A stretch of DNA of 55,117 nucleotides from Subtercola vilae (GTDB lineage Bacteria > Actinomycetota > Actinomycetes > Actinomycetales > Microbacteriaceae). Shown piece by piece: positions 28,508 through 37,603 of the stretch. The stretch lies in NCBI RefSeq assembly GCF_004923255.1, contig NZ_QYRT01000024.1:1-55117 (forward strand). The letters are read 5' to 3'. Within the stretch, counting starts at the first letter, position 1, and the number at the start of each line of letters is the position of its first letter. The position numbers and the translations under genes are program-made. The notes under the pieces are model-generated. The model saw only the letters and a list, made by a program, of their open reading frames with translations, had not been told where the DNA came from and ran no database searches.

Positions 28508-29173
28508 TCAGACGGAGCGGAGCACCGCCACGACTTTGCCGAGCACCGTGGCATAGTCGCCGAGGATGGGCTCGAAGTTCGAGTTGCGCGGCAGTAGCCA
28601 GGTGTGACCGTCACGCTGGCGGAAGACCTTGACCGTGGCCTCGTCGTCGAGCATGGCAGCGACGATGTCACCGTTCTCGGCCGTCTTCTGGGTACGCACG
28701 ACCACCCAGTCGCCGTCGCAGATGGCGGCGTCGATCATCGATTCGCCCACCACCTTGAGCATGAAGAGCTCACCCTTGCCCACGAGCTGCCGGGGCAGCG
28801 GGTAGACCTCTTCGACCTGCTGCTCGGCCGTGATGGGAACACCGGCCGCGATGCGGCCGACCATCGGCACCAGAGCGACATCGCCGTGGGGGGTGGGGGA
28901 GTCGGTGCTCACGCTGTCGCTCTTCGGAATGTCGATGAGCACTTCGAGCGCACGAGGGCGATTGGGATCGCGGCGCAGGTAACCGCTCAGCTCGAGCTGG
29001 TTCAGCTGGTGGGTCACGCTCGAGAGAGAGGCCAGCCCGACGGCATCGCCGATCTCTCGCATGCTCGGCGGATAGCCCTGTTGGTTCACCGCATCGGAGA
29101 TCATCTCGAGGATGGCCAGCTGCTTCTCGCTCAGCGACTTTCGTCGCCGGGTGCCGCCGCGTTCACTGGTCAT
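28508..29173 (-). CDS. lexA: SOS repressor LexA
   Basis: The product has 221 residues. An N-terminal winged HTH (about 13-80, with [26 protein letters not shown]) is followed by the S24 protease domain. The self-cleavage site is Ala110-Gly111 and the catalytic dyad is Ser145 (GESM) and Lys182 (ATVKVF). It represses SOS genes until RecA filaments trigger cleavage. ATG 29173 follows a GAGAAG. The divergent promoter region contains a matching SOS box, so lexA is probably autoregulated. Confidence 0.98.
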   Translation of the reverse strand: MTSERGGTRRRKSLSEKQLAILEMISDAVNQQGYPPSMREIGDAVGLASLSSVTHQLNQLELSGYLRRDPNRPRALEVLIDIPKSDSVSTDSPTPHGDVALVPMVGRIAAGVPITAEQQVEEVYPLPRQLVGKGELFMLKVVGESMIDAAICDGDWVVVRTQKTAENGDIVAAMLDDEATVKVFRQRDGHTWLLPRNSNFEPILGDYATVLGKVVAVLRSV

Positions 29174-29352
29174 CTGCTTCTCACTTCTCGATGACGACCC
29201 AATGTCAGTGGCTCACGCTTTACTTTCATCAGTCGCCGATTCGGTTTCAATCTCGACAATCGAAACTGTATCGAAGACTGACCCTGCAACAAACACATGT
29301 TCGAGTGTGTCGCGATAAAAAGTCCATATTCGAACTTGTTTATTCGAACAAT

Positions 29353-29366
29353 CGAATATATATTCG
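29353..29366. promoter_or_regulatory. LexA (SOS) box between lexA and the LysM gene
   Basis: CGAATATATATTCG is a perfect 14-bp palindrome, nearly identical to the recA box. Additional half-sites TTCGAAC lie at about 29325-29349. The cluster sits 67-80 nt before the LysM gene and about 180 nt before lexA, so it can control both. Confidence 0.85.
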
Positions 29367-29432
29367 GAACATAGCTTCGTACTCGGCTCTCCCGGCCGAG
29401 AGTCGGGTACGAAATCTCCACAGGAGGCAACC

Positions 29433-29789
29433 ATGACCGCACTGGCACCAAACGCACCCGTCACACCGACCATCCGCCTGCGCCTCACGCGTCGCGGGCG
29501 TCGCGTGGTCGGGTTCCTCGCCGCCGTCCCGCTCGTCGCGGGGCTTGCCGCTTTCGCTGTTTTCGGTGCCTCGTCAGCCATAGCCACTGCCGATGCCGGC
29601 TCGGCCGACTTCTCCTACATCACGGTGCAGTCGGGCCAGAGCCTCTGGTCCATCGCCCAGAGCATCGATCCGAAGGCCGACCCGCGTGATGTGATCGCCG
29701 ACATCGTGAACCTCAACCAGCTGCACTCGTCGAGCGTTCAGCCCGGCCAGCGTCTCGCGCTCCCGGCCGAGTACAGCACCGCGAAGTAG
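29433..29789 (+). CDS. Membrane-anchored LysM protein, probable SOS cell-division inhibitor
   Basis: The product has 118 residues: a basic N-terminus (RLRLTRRGRR), one transmembrane segment at about 27-52, and a single LysM domain at about 62-111 (YITVQSGQSLWSIAQ ... VQPGQRLALP). This is the architecture of Bacillus YneA, also encoded divergently from lexA; the analogous mycobacterial gene is Rv2719c (ChiZ). Those proteins block division during the SOS response. A LexA box in the shared promoter supports the same role here. No hydrolase domain is present. ATG 29433 has CAGGAGG immediately upstream. Confidence 0.85.
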   Translation: MTALAPNAPVTPTIRLRLTRRGRRVVGFLAAVPLVAGLAAFAVFGASSAIATADAGSADFSYITVQSGQSLWSIAQSIDPKADPRDVIADIVNLNQLHSSSVQPGQRLALPAEYSTAK

Positions 29790-29846
29790 GCGTTCCAGCC
29801 GCAGTGCCGTGCTCGCAGTGCTCCACTTCGGGCACCCCACCCCCAG

Positions 29847-29852
29847 TAACAT
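29847..29852 (+). promoter_or_regulatory. hisC -10 box
   Basis: TAACAT ends 7 nt before GTG 29860. This geometry supports a leaderless transcript and decides between the GTG and the ATG at 29851. Confidence 0.5.
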
Positions 29853-29859
29853 GGGGCGA

Positions 29860-30939
29860 GTGAGTTCACTAGCCGACCTACCTATTCGTGATGACCTCCG
29901 TGGGCTGAAGCCGTACGGCGCCCCCGAGCTCAAAGTGGCCGTGGCGCTCAACGTCAACGAGAACACGCACCCCATCCCCGAGAACGTCGCTCGTTCGATC
30001 ATCGAGGCTGTTGCGCACGAGCTGCTGACAGTGAATCGGTATCCCGACCGCGAGTTCCTGGCGCTGCGCGACAGCCTCGCGAACTACCTCGGTCACGGGC
30101 TCACCCGCGACAATGTGTGGGCCGCCAACGGTTCGAACGAGGTACTCCAGCAGATCCTGCAGGCCTTCGGCGGGCCTGGCCGCTCGGTACTCGGGTTTCC
30201 TCCCACGTATTCGATGCACTCGATCATCGCCGCCGGAACGGGTACCGAGTGGCTCGCCGGCGAACGGGATGCCGACTACGTGATCAGCCCCGCGACGGCT
30301 GTCGACTGGGTGAAGCGCACCGAGCCCGATCTCGTCTTCCTCTGTGCTCCCAACAACCCAACGGGCACAGCGCTTTCGCTCGAGACCATCGAGGCCGTCT
30401 ACGACGCAACCGGCGGCATTGTCGTCGTTGACGAGGCCTACGCCGAGTTCGGGGTCGAGGGCGAAGAAACTGCGCTGTCGCTGCTTCCCGGGCGCGAGCG
30501 ACTGATCGTCACCCGCACGATGAGCAAAGCCTTTGCCTTCGCCGGTGCTCGCCTGGGTTACCTTGCGGCCGACCCGGCCATCAGCGACGCACTCAGGCTT
30601 GTTCGCCTGCCGTATCACCTCTCGTCGTTGACGCAGGCGGCTGCGGTCGCCGCACTTGCGCACACCCCCGAGATGCTCGCAATGGTCGACGACATCAAGT
30701 CCCAGCGCGACCGTATCGAGGTGACTCTTCGCGAGCTCGGTTACACCCCATACCCGAGTGCGTCGAACTTCATCCTGTTCGGCAACGTGCCTGATTCGCA
30801 CCGGTTGTTCGAGCAGCTGCTCGAACGCGACATCATCATTCGCGACCTCGGAATTGCGCACCACCTGCGCGTCAGCGCGGGCACGCGTGCGGAGACCACC
30901 ACGTTCCTCGAGGCGATGCGTGAGCTGACGGCCCGATAG
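29860..30939 (+). CDS. hisC: Histidinol-phosphate aminotransferase HisC
   Basis: The product has 359 residues. It is a fold-type I PLP enzyme with lysine K223 in [14 protein letters not shown], plus NENTHPIP near the N-terminus and CAPNNPTG and VDEAYAEF in the core. It converts imidazole acetol phosphate to histidinol phosphate. I favour GTG 29860 because of the -10 box and the usual N-terminus [13 protein letters not shown]. hisD, which usually precedes hisC in actinobacteria, is absent; the upstream neighbour is the LysM SOS gene. hisB follows after 10 nt. Confidence 0.95.
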   Translation: MSSLADLPIRDDLRGLKPYGAPELKVAVALNVNENTHPIPENVARSIIEAVAHELLTVNRYPDREFLALRDSLANYLGHGLTRDNVWAANGSNEVLQQILQAFGGPGRSVLGFPPTYSMHSIIAAGTGTEWLAGERDADYVISPATAVDWVKRTEPDLVFLCAPNNPTGTALSLETIEAVYDATGGIVVVDEAYAEFGVEGEETALSLLPGRERLIVTRTMSKAFAFAGARLGYLAADPAISDALRLVRLPYHLSSLTQAAAVAALAHTPEMLAMVDDIKSQRDRIEVTLRELGYTPYPSASNFILFGNVPDSHRLFEQLLERDIIIRDLGIAHHLRVSAGTRAETTTFLEAMRELTAR

Positions 30940-30949
30940 ACTTTTCGTC

Positions 30950-31558
30950 ATGTCGACCGAACCCCGCACCGCCCGTCTGCAGCGCGAAACCAGCGAATCG
31001 AGCATCGAGCTCTCGCTGAACCTCGACGGCACGGGCGAGTCGCACATCGACTCGAGCGTTCCGTTCTTCAACCACATGCTGACGGCGTTCGCGAAGCACT
31101 CGCTGACCGATCTCACCGTCAAGGCGAGCGGTGACACCGACATCGACGTGCACCACACGGTCGAAGACATCGGCATCGTGCTGGGCCGGGCCATTCGCCA
31201 GGCCCTGGGCGACAAGAGCGGTATCTCCCGGTTCGGCGATGCACTCGTGCCGCTTGACGAAGCCCTCGTTCAGGCAGTCGTAGACATCTCGGGTCGCCCC
31301 TTCCTCGTGCACACCGGTGAGCCTGCCGGGTTCGAATACCACCTCATCGGCGGCCACTTCACCGGCTCCATGATTCGTCACGTGTTCGAGGCCATCACCT
31401 TTCACGCCGGGCTCACAGTTCACATCACGGTGCTCGGCGGCAGAGATCCCCACCACATCGCCGAAGCCGAGTTCAAGGCCTTCGCGCGCGCGTTCCGGTT
31501 TGCGAAGCAGCGCGATTCACAGGTGGCGGGCATCCCGTCGACTAAAGGCGCACTGTGA
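30950..31558 (+). CDS. hisB: Imidazoleglycerol-phosphate dehydratase HisB
   Basis: The product has 202 residues, monofunctional (no phosphatase domain). Metal-binding His/Glu motifs [10 protein letters not shown] and [13 protein letters not shown] are present, with FFNHML and EYHLIGGHF. It dehydrates IGP to imidazole acetol phosphate. ATG 30950 has TAGACT (30937-30942, overlapping the hisC stop) 7 nt upstream and could have its own leaderless start besides read-through. Its stop overlaps hisH (GTGA). Confidence 0.97.
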   Translation: MSTEPRTARLQRETSESSIELSLNLDGTGESHIDSSVPFFNHMLTAFAKHSLTDLTVKASGDTDIDVHHTVEDIGIVLGRAIRQALGDKSGISRFGDALVPLDEALVQAVVDISGRPFLVHTGEPAGFEYHLIGGHFTGSMIRHVFEAITFHAGLTVHITVLGGRDPHHIAEAEFKAFARAFRFAKQRDSQVAGIPSTKGAL

Positions 31559-32187
31559 GTTCGCCTCGGGTGGTTGTGCTCGACTACGGCAGCGGCAACG
31601 TGCACTCGGCCGTGAAAGCGCTCGAAAAAGTGGGCGCTACGGTCGAACTCACGGCTGATCGCCGTGCGGTCGCCGAGGCCGACGGGCTCTTCGTGCCCGG
31701 CGTCGGTGCGTTCGACGCGGTCATGCGTGCGCTCGAAACCGTACGTGGAGGCGACCTCATCGACAAGCGCCTCGCGGGCGGTCGGGCCGTACTCGGGGTC
31801 TGCGTTGGTATGCAGGTGCTCTTCGGCCGCGGCGTCGAGCGTGGCGTCGACACCGAAGGCCTCGGCGAGTGGCCCGGAACGGTCGACGAGCTGAGGGCCG
31901 ACGTACTGCCCCACATGGGCTGGAACACCCTCACCCCTCCCAACGAGTCGAGGCTGTTCGCCGGCATCGCCGACGAGCGCTTCTACTTCGTACACTCCAA
32001 CGCGGCGCAGACCTGGGAGCTCGAGGTGCAACACCCGTTGCCCGCCCCACTGGTCACCTGGGCCGACCACGGCGGCGGGTTCATAGCCGCCGTCGAGAAT
32101 GGTCCTCTGGCCGCAACCCAGTTCCATCCCGAGAAGTCCGGCGATGCCGGCCTTCAGCTGCTGTCGAACTGGCTGCGCACGCTGTAA
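31555..32187 (+). CDS. hisH: Imidazole glycerol phosphate synthase subunit HisH
   Basis: The product has 210 residues and is a class I glutamine amidotransferase. The nucleophile is C83 in [10 protein letters not shown] and the His-Glu pair is H191/E193 in QFHPEKSGD. It supplies ammonia to HisF, which is not in the window. GTG 31555 overlaps hisB. priA starts 76 nt later. Confidence 0.97.
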   Translation: MSSPRVVVLDYGSGNVHSAVKALEKVGATVELTADRRAVAEADGLFVPGVGAFDAVMRALETVRGGDLIDKRLAGGRAVLGVCVGMQVLFGRGVERGVDTEGLGEWPGTVDELRADVLPHMGWNTLTPPNESRLFAGIADERFYFVHSNAAQTWELEVQHPLPAPLVTWADHGGGFIAAVENGPLAATQFHPEKSGDAGLQLLSNWLRTL

Positions 32188-32263
32188 GGGCAGCGCACTC
32201 GCTCTCGACCGCACGACACCGCCCCGCTCTGCGGCTCACGACCCGAAGGATCACCGACCTCCC

Positions 32264-33001
32264 ATGACCGACAGCCCCGCCCTCGTTCTGCTGCCCGCCG
32301 TCGATATCGCCGACGGCCAGGCCGTGCGCCTCACCCAGGGCCAGGCCGGTACCGAGACCAACCACGGTGACCCGGCCGACGCCGCCGCCGATTGGGTGGC
32401 TCAAGGCGCCGAGTGGATTCACCTCGTCGACCTCGACGCGGCCTTCGGTCGTGGCAACAATGTCGACGTCATTCGCCGGGTCATCGCTCAGGCCGAGGGC
32501 ATCAAGATCGAACTCTCGGGCGGAATCCGCGACGACGCCTCGCTCGAACATGCCCTCGAGAGCGGCGCCACGCGCATCAACCTCGGCACCGCGGCACTCG
32601 AGAACCCCGAGTGGGCGGCGACGGCCATCGCGAAGTACGGCGAGGCCATCGCTGTCGGCCTCGACGTGCGCGGCACAACTCTTGCAGCACGCGGCTGGAC
32701 CGAAGACGGCGGCGACCTCTGGGAGGTGCTCGCCCGCCTCGAAGATGCCGGTTGCGCCCGCTACGTTGTGACCGACGTCACCAAAGACGGCACGCTCAAG
32801 GGCCCCAACGTCGACCTGCTGAAGCAGGTCATGCAGCGCACCGACAAGCCGGTCATCGCGTCGGGCGGTATTTCCAGCCTCGATGACCTCATTGAACTGC
32901 GATCCCTTGTCGGCGACGGCCTCGAAGGCGCAATCGTCGGCCGCGCTTTGTACGCCGGCGCGTTCACGCTGGTCGAAGCGCTCGCTGTCGCCTCGAACTG
33001 A
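32264..33001 (+). CDS. priA: Phosphoribosyl isomerase A (HisA/PriA)
   Basis: The product is a 245-residue (beta-alpha)8 barrel. The N-terminal catalytic Asp is D14 in [13 protein letters not shown], the second is in [14 protein letters not shown], and the phosphate-binding SGGI and ASGGIS loops are clear. In actinobacteria this enzyme commonly serves both histidine (ProFAR isomerase) and tryptophan (PRA isomerase) synthesis; dual function here is inferred from the family. ATG 32264 has GAAGGA somewhat far upstream (13 nt). Confidence 0.93.
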   Translation: MTDSPALVLLPAVDIADGQAVRLTQGQAGTETNHGDPADAAADWVAQGAEWIHLVDLDAAFGRGNNVDVIRRVIAQAEGIKIELSGGIRDDASLEHALESGATRINLGTAALENPEWAATAIAKYGEAIAVGLDVRGTTLAARGWTEDGGDLWEVLARLEDAGCARYVVTDVTKDGTLKGPNVDLLKQVMQRTDKPVIASGGISSLDDLIELRSLVGDGLEGAIVGRALYAGAFTLVEALAVASN

Positions 33002-33015
33002 GTCGGGCCGGGGTC

Positions 33016-33876
33016 GTGGCACACGGGCATCCGGAGTCGTCGCAGGGCGACTCGACGCGCGATCCGTCGGCCTCACCGCCCACTGACGCGACGAACAGGT
33101 CGTCGACCGACCCCGCGGCGGCCTTCGCCGGTGACTCGGCCGGCCAGCCGTGGGCCGGGCGGCACTTCGACACCAATTCGTTCGCGGGCGATGACGGGCG
33201 GGCGCCCGAGCAGCTCATCGAGGCGCTGACCCTCTTTCGTGCGGGCGAAGCATCGCAGGCCGACGTGCTCGATGCGGTTCGGGATGCGCGGCTGCTTGTT
33301 CCACTGGTGGCTCACGCCGGCGAGACCGACACCGACTCGCACGGCCGCACGATCGACAAGACGCAAGAGCTCTCGATCGTCACGGTGCGGGCCCCCGACG
33401 GGCGCACCGCGCTGCCCGCCTTCACCTCGACCGCGGCCATGGCGGCGTGGAACCCGAAGGCCCGCCCCATCCCCACCGCCGCCCGCCGCGTCGCACTCGC
33501 GGCCGCCGGCGAGAGCACCGACCTGATGATTCTCGACCCCACGTCGGCCACAGAGTTCGCCGTTCGACGCCCCGCGCTCTGGGCGCTGGCGCAGGGCACC
33601 GAATGGCATGTTCCGTTTGACGATCCGGCGGTTGTCGCCGAGTTCGCCGCCTCGGTGGCGGGGGAGTCCGCGGTCGCCTCGCTGGCCCTCCGCGCCGGCG
33701 ACCCCGACGCCCGCCTCGCCGCACCCGAGGTCGTCGTCGAGCTGTCGCTCGTTCCCGGGCTCGACCGCCCCGCCCTCGACGCCCTCCTCGCGCGGCTCAA
33801 CTCCCGCTGGTCGGCCTCCTCGCTCATCGGGGCCCGCGTCGACTCGCTCGCCATCAAGCTTCTCGCCGCGGGCTGA
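33016..33876 (+). CDS. SseB family protein
   Basis: The product has 286 residues. A polar, Ser/Asp/Pro-rich N-terminal 55 residues precede an SseB N-terminal domain (around DARLLVPLVAHAG, ALPAFTSTAAMAAWNP and MILDPTSATEFAVRRPALWALAQG) and a C-terminal half with the weaker SseB C pattern. Function is unknown in actinobacteria. GTG 33016 starts 14 nt after priA, so it is probably in the his operon transcript. It often precedes the DUF1844-infC cluster in related genomes, but here about 4 kb intervene. Confidence 0.85.
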   Translation: MAHGHPESSQGDSTRDPSASPPTDATNRSSTDPAAAFAGDSAGQPWAGRHFDTNSFAGDDGRAPEQLIEALTLFRAGEASQADVLDAVRDARLLVPLVAHAGETDTDSHGRTIDKTQELSIVTVRAPDGRTALPAFTSTAAMAAWNPKARPIPTAARRVALAAAGESTDLMILDPTSATEFAVRRPALWALAQGTEWHVPFDDPAVVAEFAASVAGESAVASLALRAGDPDARLAAPEVVVELSLVPGLDRPALDALLARLNSRWSASSLIGARVDSLAIKLLAAG

Positions 33877-33934
33877 CCCGCCCTGGGCATCCGGCCGCCC
33901 GTCTGCCCCCCGCCCCCACGCCTCTCGATCGAAC

Positions 33935-33988
33935 GTGGAGCAGTTTTCCGCCCTGTCAGGCCGCTTGTGGGGCGGAAAACGACTCCAC
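33935..33988. repeat. Long interrupted inverted repeat between convergent genes
   Basis: GTGGAG-CA-GTTTTCCGCCC (33935-33953) and GGGCGGAAAAC-GA-CTCCAC (33970-33988) form 17 bp of pairing with one 2-nt internal mismatch and a 16-nt loop. It lies between sseB and the photolyase gene. Each arm holds a T4 or A4 run, so it could be a bidirectional terminator or a REP-like dispersed repeat. Confidence 0.75.
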
Positions 33989-34053
33989 AAGGGGACGGGA
34001 GGGGTGGGATGGGTAGGGGGTGGGGTCGGTTCAGCCGCGGCGATCCACCCGCC

Positions 34054-35520
34054 TCAGAGGCCCTCGCGCTCGCGCTCCTGCGCCACCACGGCGGCGCGAT
34101 CTGACAGCCTCCGCAGCCCGGCGAGCGGCTGCGCCATGCGAAAGTTGGTGCGCAGAACCGGTTCGGTACGGTCGAGAAACGCCCAGTAGCCGGCGGTGAA
34201 CGGGCAGGCATCCGGCCCCAGGCGCACCTTGGGGTTGTACCGGCACGGCCCGCAGTAGTCGCTCATCTTCGAGATGTACGCGCCGCCGGAGGCGTACGGC
34301 TTCGTCGCCACGATGCCCCCGTCGGCGTGCTGCGACATGCCGATCACGTTCGCCGGCATGACCCACGGAGTGCCGTCGACGAACATGTTGACGAACCAGT
34401 CGTTGAGCTGTTTCGGGTCGTACCCGCGCTGCAGTGCCCAGTTTCCGATCACCATCAGGCGCTGGATGTGGTGGGCCCAGCCGTGCTGCCGCAGCCCGTC
34501 GATGCTGTGGCTGAGACAGTTCGCCGTGATCGCCTCAGCGTCGAGCGCCGTGAATTCGGGCGGAAGCGGCGTCGTAGCGGCGAGGGCGTTGTGCGAAGTG
34601 GAATACGCTTCACCCAAATACCAGTACAGATGCCACATATAGTCGCGCCACCCCGCAATCTGGCGCACGAACCCTTCGACGCTCGAGAGTGGTGCGCGCC
34701 CCGCCCGGTACTCGGCTTCGACGGTGTCGACCACCTCGCGCGGGTCGAGCAGCCCGAGGTTCAGCGGCGCGCTGAGCAGAGAGTGCGCCATGCTCCAGTC
34801 TCCGGTGAGCGTGGCGTCTTCGAACGGCCCGAAATCGTTGAGGCGCGATTCGACGAAATCGGCCAGCGCGGCCCGCGCTTCGGTCTCGGTGGCCGCGAAC
34901 CGGCGCGGCCCGTCGGAGCCCACGAAGGTCGCGGTTCCCTCCGCCTGCCAGCGGTCGAGATCGTCGCGCACACCCGCATCGATGTCGTCTTCGACGGGCC
35001 ACCACGGCTCGGGCAGCCCAAGTGTGACGGCATTCTTCGGCGGTGCCTGGCGGTTGTCGTGGTCGTAGTTCCACTGCCCACCTGCCGGCGCATCGCCTTC
35101 CATCAGGATGCCCGTTCGCCCCCGCACCCACCGATAGAAGTCTTCCAACAGCAGTCGCCCCTTGCCCCGGCTCGCCGCCCACTCGGCGAAGTCGGTCTCG
35201 CTCGTCACGAACCCGCGGCTCGGCAGCACCTCGGCCCCGAGCCGCCGCACGTACCGGCGCGCGCTGTACGACGTCGGATCCACCACCTGCAGATCACGCC
35301 GCCCCTCGACCACCTCGCCGTACGTCTGAACCTGGTGAAACTCCACCCGGTCGCCGAGCTCCTGCGCCCGGTGTCGCAGCGCCGAGAGCAGCAGATGCGC
35401 CTTCGCCCGGTGCATCGGTGCCCGCTCGAACACCGACCGCGCCTCGATGAGGAGCACCGGACCGCCGTCGTCGAACTGCGAACCGAGCTGGCCCGCGAAC
35501 ATCCATCGCACTCGCTGCAC
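34054..35520 (-). CDS. phrB: Iron-sulfur photolyase/cryptochrome (FeS-BCP, PhrB type)
   Basis: The product has 488 residues. An N-terminal DPRP/photolyase-like domain (MFAGQLGSQFDDG, ARSVF, KAHLLLSALRH) is followed by the helical FAD-binding domain with GWRDYMWHLYW, MVIGNWALQRG and NVIGMSQHADGG. Four cysteines C335, C423, C426 and C439 have spacings 88, 3 and 13, identical to the [4Fe-4S] ligands of Agrobacterium PhrB (350, 438, 441, 454). PhrB repairs (6-4) photoproducts with FAD and a ribolumazine antenna; the same chemistry is inferred here. GTG 35520 is chosen because AGGAGG precedes it by 4 nt; upstream in-frame starts lack such a site. Confidence 0.93.
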   Translation of the reverse strand: MQRVRWMFAGQLGSQFDDGGPVLLIEARSVFERAPMHRAKAHLLLSALRHRAQELGDRVEFHQVQTYGEVVEGRRDLQVVDPTSYSARRYVRRLGAEVLPSRGFVTSETDFAEWAASRGKGRLLLEDFYRWVRGRTGILMEGDAPAGGQWNYDHDNRQAPPKNAVTLGLPEPWWPVEDDIDAGVRDDLDRWQAEGTATFVGSDGPRRFAATETEARAALADFVESRLNDFGPFEDATLTGDWSMAHSLLSAPLNLGLLDPREVVDTVEAEYRAGRAPLSSVEGFVRQIAGWRDYMWHLYWYLGEAYSTSHNALAATTPLPPEFTALDAEAITANCLSHSIDGLRQHGWAHHIQRLMVIGNWALQRGYDPKQLNDWFVNMFVDGTPWVMPANVIGMSQHADGGIVATKPYASGGAYISKMSDYCGPCRYNPKVRLGPDACPFTAGYWAFLDRTEPVLRTNFRMAQPLAGLRRLSDRAAVVAQEREREGL

Positions 35521-35724
35521 TGCGCCTCCTGTGTTCGCCGCGATCAGCGTGCCGCAGTTCACCCAGTATGAGGTGGGCGGCTGACACGACACGGCTTGGC
35601 ACCAAGGGCTACTGCTGCGGCCGAATCTGTAGCAGACTTCGCCCGCTCAGCTTTGGCGCCCTCAGCCGCTCGACCGGTGACTCGATCGCCCCGCCGCCGT
35701 GCCGCTGCAGACTGCCGCCCACCT

Positions 35725-36561
35725 TCAATCGCAGTAGCTCTGCTGGTCCCATGTTCCGGTCGAGACCTGAAGGTCGATGACGATGCTGTGGTCGACGACG
35801 AACGACAACCACACGTTGTCGCCGTTGGTCATCTCGTAGACCATGCCCTCGTATTTCGTGGGGTGCCCGGTGATGCCCGGGTACGCCGCCAGAACGTCGG
35901 CCTCGGTCGATCCCGTACTGATGCCCTTCGCGGTGTGCGGAGAGATCTGCCGGCTCTCGGGCTGGCCGCCGCCCCCTGCGAACAGAATCGAGACTGGTTG
36001 ATCATCGGTCTCGCCGGGGCCGCGCGCACCGATTGCGACTCGAACATTGCCGTTGGCGGTCGCCTCAAAGACGTGCGCGTTGCAGCCTTGGTAAGCCTCT
36101 TCCGGCAGCGAGGCCAGGCTTGCGCGGGCCTCGCCGACCGTATCGGTGATGCGGGCCGGGCCGATGCCCGTGTAGTCGACCAGCCAGGTGCCGGGCTTCG
36201 TCAGGTCGATGGCCTCGGTCGCAGCGGTGATCGTCGGTGACGGGATGCCCGTTCCTGACGGCGTCGCCCCCGGGCCCAGAGCGTCGGCGGTCGGCGCAGG
36301 GCTGCTCGCAGCAGACGTGGGCGCTGAAACCGCCGTTGTGGGCCCAGCCGTCGGAACCGTCGAGCCGAACCCTGCGCATCCGGACACCCCCAGCAGCACG
36401 CCGGCGGTGACCGCCGCGCCGATGAGACGACGCAACGCCCCGCCGTGGGCGGTGGCACGGGCCCCGGTTCGCACGTTTCGTGCAGCGGCAGCAGCCCTGC
36501 CACTCGCAGCCCTGCCAACCGCCGAAGAACGTGCCTCCGCCGCACCCGTCGTCGTGATCAT
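35725..36561 (-). CDS. Predicted lipoprotein, distant paralogue of the 10.9-kb one
   Basis: The product has 278 residues from ATG 36561 (weak AGGGGCAGC site). The N-terminus is long and basic (about 45 residues, two Arg-rich patches) before a hydrophobic core ending in lipobox VSGC. A Thr/Ser/Pro/Ala linker of about 60 residues follows. The globular part has two repeat starts, YTGIGPARITDTVGEA and TAKGISTGSTEADVLAAYPG, one Cys after the first (QGCNAH), and ends SYCD. The same pattern occurs in the lipoprotein gene at 10869-11624. Function unknown. A shorter start closer to the hydrophobic core cannot be excluded. A much longer upstream frame is only the antisense of the neighbouring LLM gene. 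Confidence 0.78.
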   Translation of the reverse strand: MITTTGAAEARSSAVGRAASGRAAAAARNVRTGARATAHGGALRRLIGAAVTAGVLLGVSGCAGFGSTVPTAGPTTAVSAPTSAASSPAPTADALGPGATPSGTGIPSPTITAATEAIDLTKPGTWLVDYTGIGPARITDTVGEARASLASLPEEAYQGCNAHVFEATANGNVRVAIGARGPGETDDQPVSILFAGGGGQPESRQISPHTAKGISTGSTEADVLAAYPGITGHPTKYEGMVYEMTNGDNVWLSFVVDHSIVIDLQVSTGTWDQQSYCD

Positions 36562-36647
36562 CTGCTGCCCCTGTCGATCGATCCGGCGTGCCCCGCGCCG
36601 CCTGCTGATCACAACGTATCCCACGCCCGCCCGGTGTGCGGTAACGA

Positions 36648-37553
36648 TCAGGACATGAGGGCCGGGGCCAGCTCGGCCAGGGCATCCAGCCCGGCGTTCT
36701 CGGTGTAGTCGAGCGGCTGGATGCACACGTGGTCGGCCCCGGCCTCGAAGTGTTCGGCGATGCGGGCGCTGATCTGATCGACCGAACCCCACGGAATCAC
36801 AGCGTCGACCAACCGGTCGCTGCCGCCGTCGCCGAGGTCGTCGTCGGTGAACCCGAGCGTGCGCAGGTTGTTCGTGTAGTTGGGAAGCTGCAGGTAGAGC
36901 TCCATGTACCGCCGGGCCGTCGCTCGGGCGCTCGAGGGCGTCGCGTCGAGAACCACCGCGACCTCCGGCGCGAGCAGGGGCGCCGACCCGAGCGTCTCGC
37001 GCGCCCGGGCGGTGTGCTCGACGGGCACGAAGTAGGGGTGCGATCCCTCTGCCCGGGCGCCGGCCAGTTCGAGCATCTTGGGGCCGAGGGCCGCGATCAA
37101 CCACGGCACGGGATCGACCGCGACCGGCGCGGAGACAACGGTCTCGTGCATCCGGTCGAGGTACGAACGCATGGTCTGCAGAGGCTTGTTGTAGCGTTCG
37201 ACGAATTTCGCGTGACCGATGCCGAGGCCCAGAACGAAGCGGCCGTCGTATGCCTCGGCGAGCGTGTTCGCACCCGACACGGCCGTCTCGGGCTCGCGAG
37301 CCCAGACATTCGCGATTCCGGTGGCGACGGTCAGCGTGCTGCTGGCGGCCAGGGCCAGCGAGGCGTGGGCGAACGCCTCCTTGCTCGACTCGGTGACCCA
37401 CAGGGTCGAGTAGCCGAGGCGCTCGACGTGCGCCACCGCATCCCTTTCGCGTTCGGCGGTGAATGACCCGAGCACCCCGAGCCAGGCACCCACGCGGCCG
37501 AGGCGGGCCCGGGCGTTCGACAGATCGACAGAGCGTTCACTGATGTTCGTCAT
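36648..37553 (-). CDS. LLM class F420-dependent oxidoreductase
   Basis: The product has 301 residues, a luciferase-like barrel. Recognisable: GAWLGVLGSFTAERERDAVAHVERLGYSTLW, GIANVWAREP, DGRFVLGLGIGHAKFVERYNKP and HEFFEAGADHV-like AEHFEAGADHVCIQPL. It resembles the actinobacterial TIGR03620-type F420 enzymes; the substrate is unknown and cofactor F420 rather than FMN is inferred from the family. ATG 37553 has TATGTT (minus strand, 37565-37560) 6 nt upstream, overlapping an operator half-site. It is divergent from an ArsR-type regulator that probably controls it. Confidence 0.88.
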   Translation of the reverse strand: MTNISERSVDLSNARARLGRVGAWLGVLGSFTAERERDAVAHVERLGYSTLWVTESSKEAFAHASLALAASSTLTVATGIANVWAREPETAVSGANTLAEAYDGRFVLGLGIGHAKFVERYNKPLQTMRSYLDRMHETVVSAPVAVDPVPWLIAALGPKMLELAGARAEGSHPYFVPVEHTARARETLGSAPLLAPEVAVVLDATPSSARATARRYMELYLQLPNYTNNLRTLGFTDDDLGDGGSDRLVDAVIPWGSVDQISARIAEHFEAGADHVCIQPLDYTENAGLDALAELAPALMS

Positions 37554-37556
37554 GTC

Positions 37557-37591
37557 TCGAACATAGCCTGATGTTCGATCAGCGTCGAACA
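37557..37591. promoter_or_regulatory. Three-half-site operator in the LLM/ArsR divergent promoter
   Basis: TCGAACA (37557-37563), TGTTCGA (37572-37578) and TCGAACA (37585-37591) form two overlapping inverted repeats with 8-nt and 6-nt spacers. They cover the -10 box of the LLM gene and the -35/spacer of the ArsR gene. Autoregulation by the ArsR-type protein is the simplest reading. The spacing does not fit a LexA box. Confidence 0.7.
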
Positions 37592-37597
37592 CGATGT

Positions 37598-37603
37598 CAT
37601 AAT
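37598..37603 (+). promoter_or_regulatory. -10 box of the ArsR-type gene
   Basis: CATAAT ends 6 nt before GTG 37610 and TTCGAT lies 18 bp upstream as a possible -35. This supports GTG 37610 over the ATG at 37571, which would lie inside the operator. Confidence 0.5.

Noticed and set aside
36562-37401. Upstream extension of the 36-kb lipoprotein frame
   Set aside because: It overlaps the LLM oxidoreductase gene in another frame and would put the signal peptide in the middle of the protein.
37557-37591. LexA box at the LLM/ArsR promoter
   Set aside because: The CGAAC and GTTCG half-sites are 10 nt apart instead of 4, so this is better read as a separate operator.
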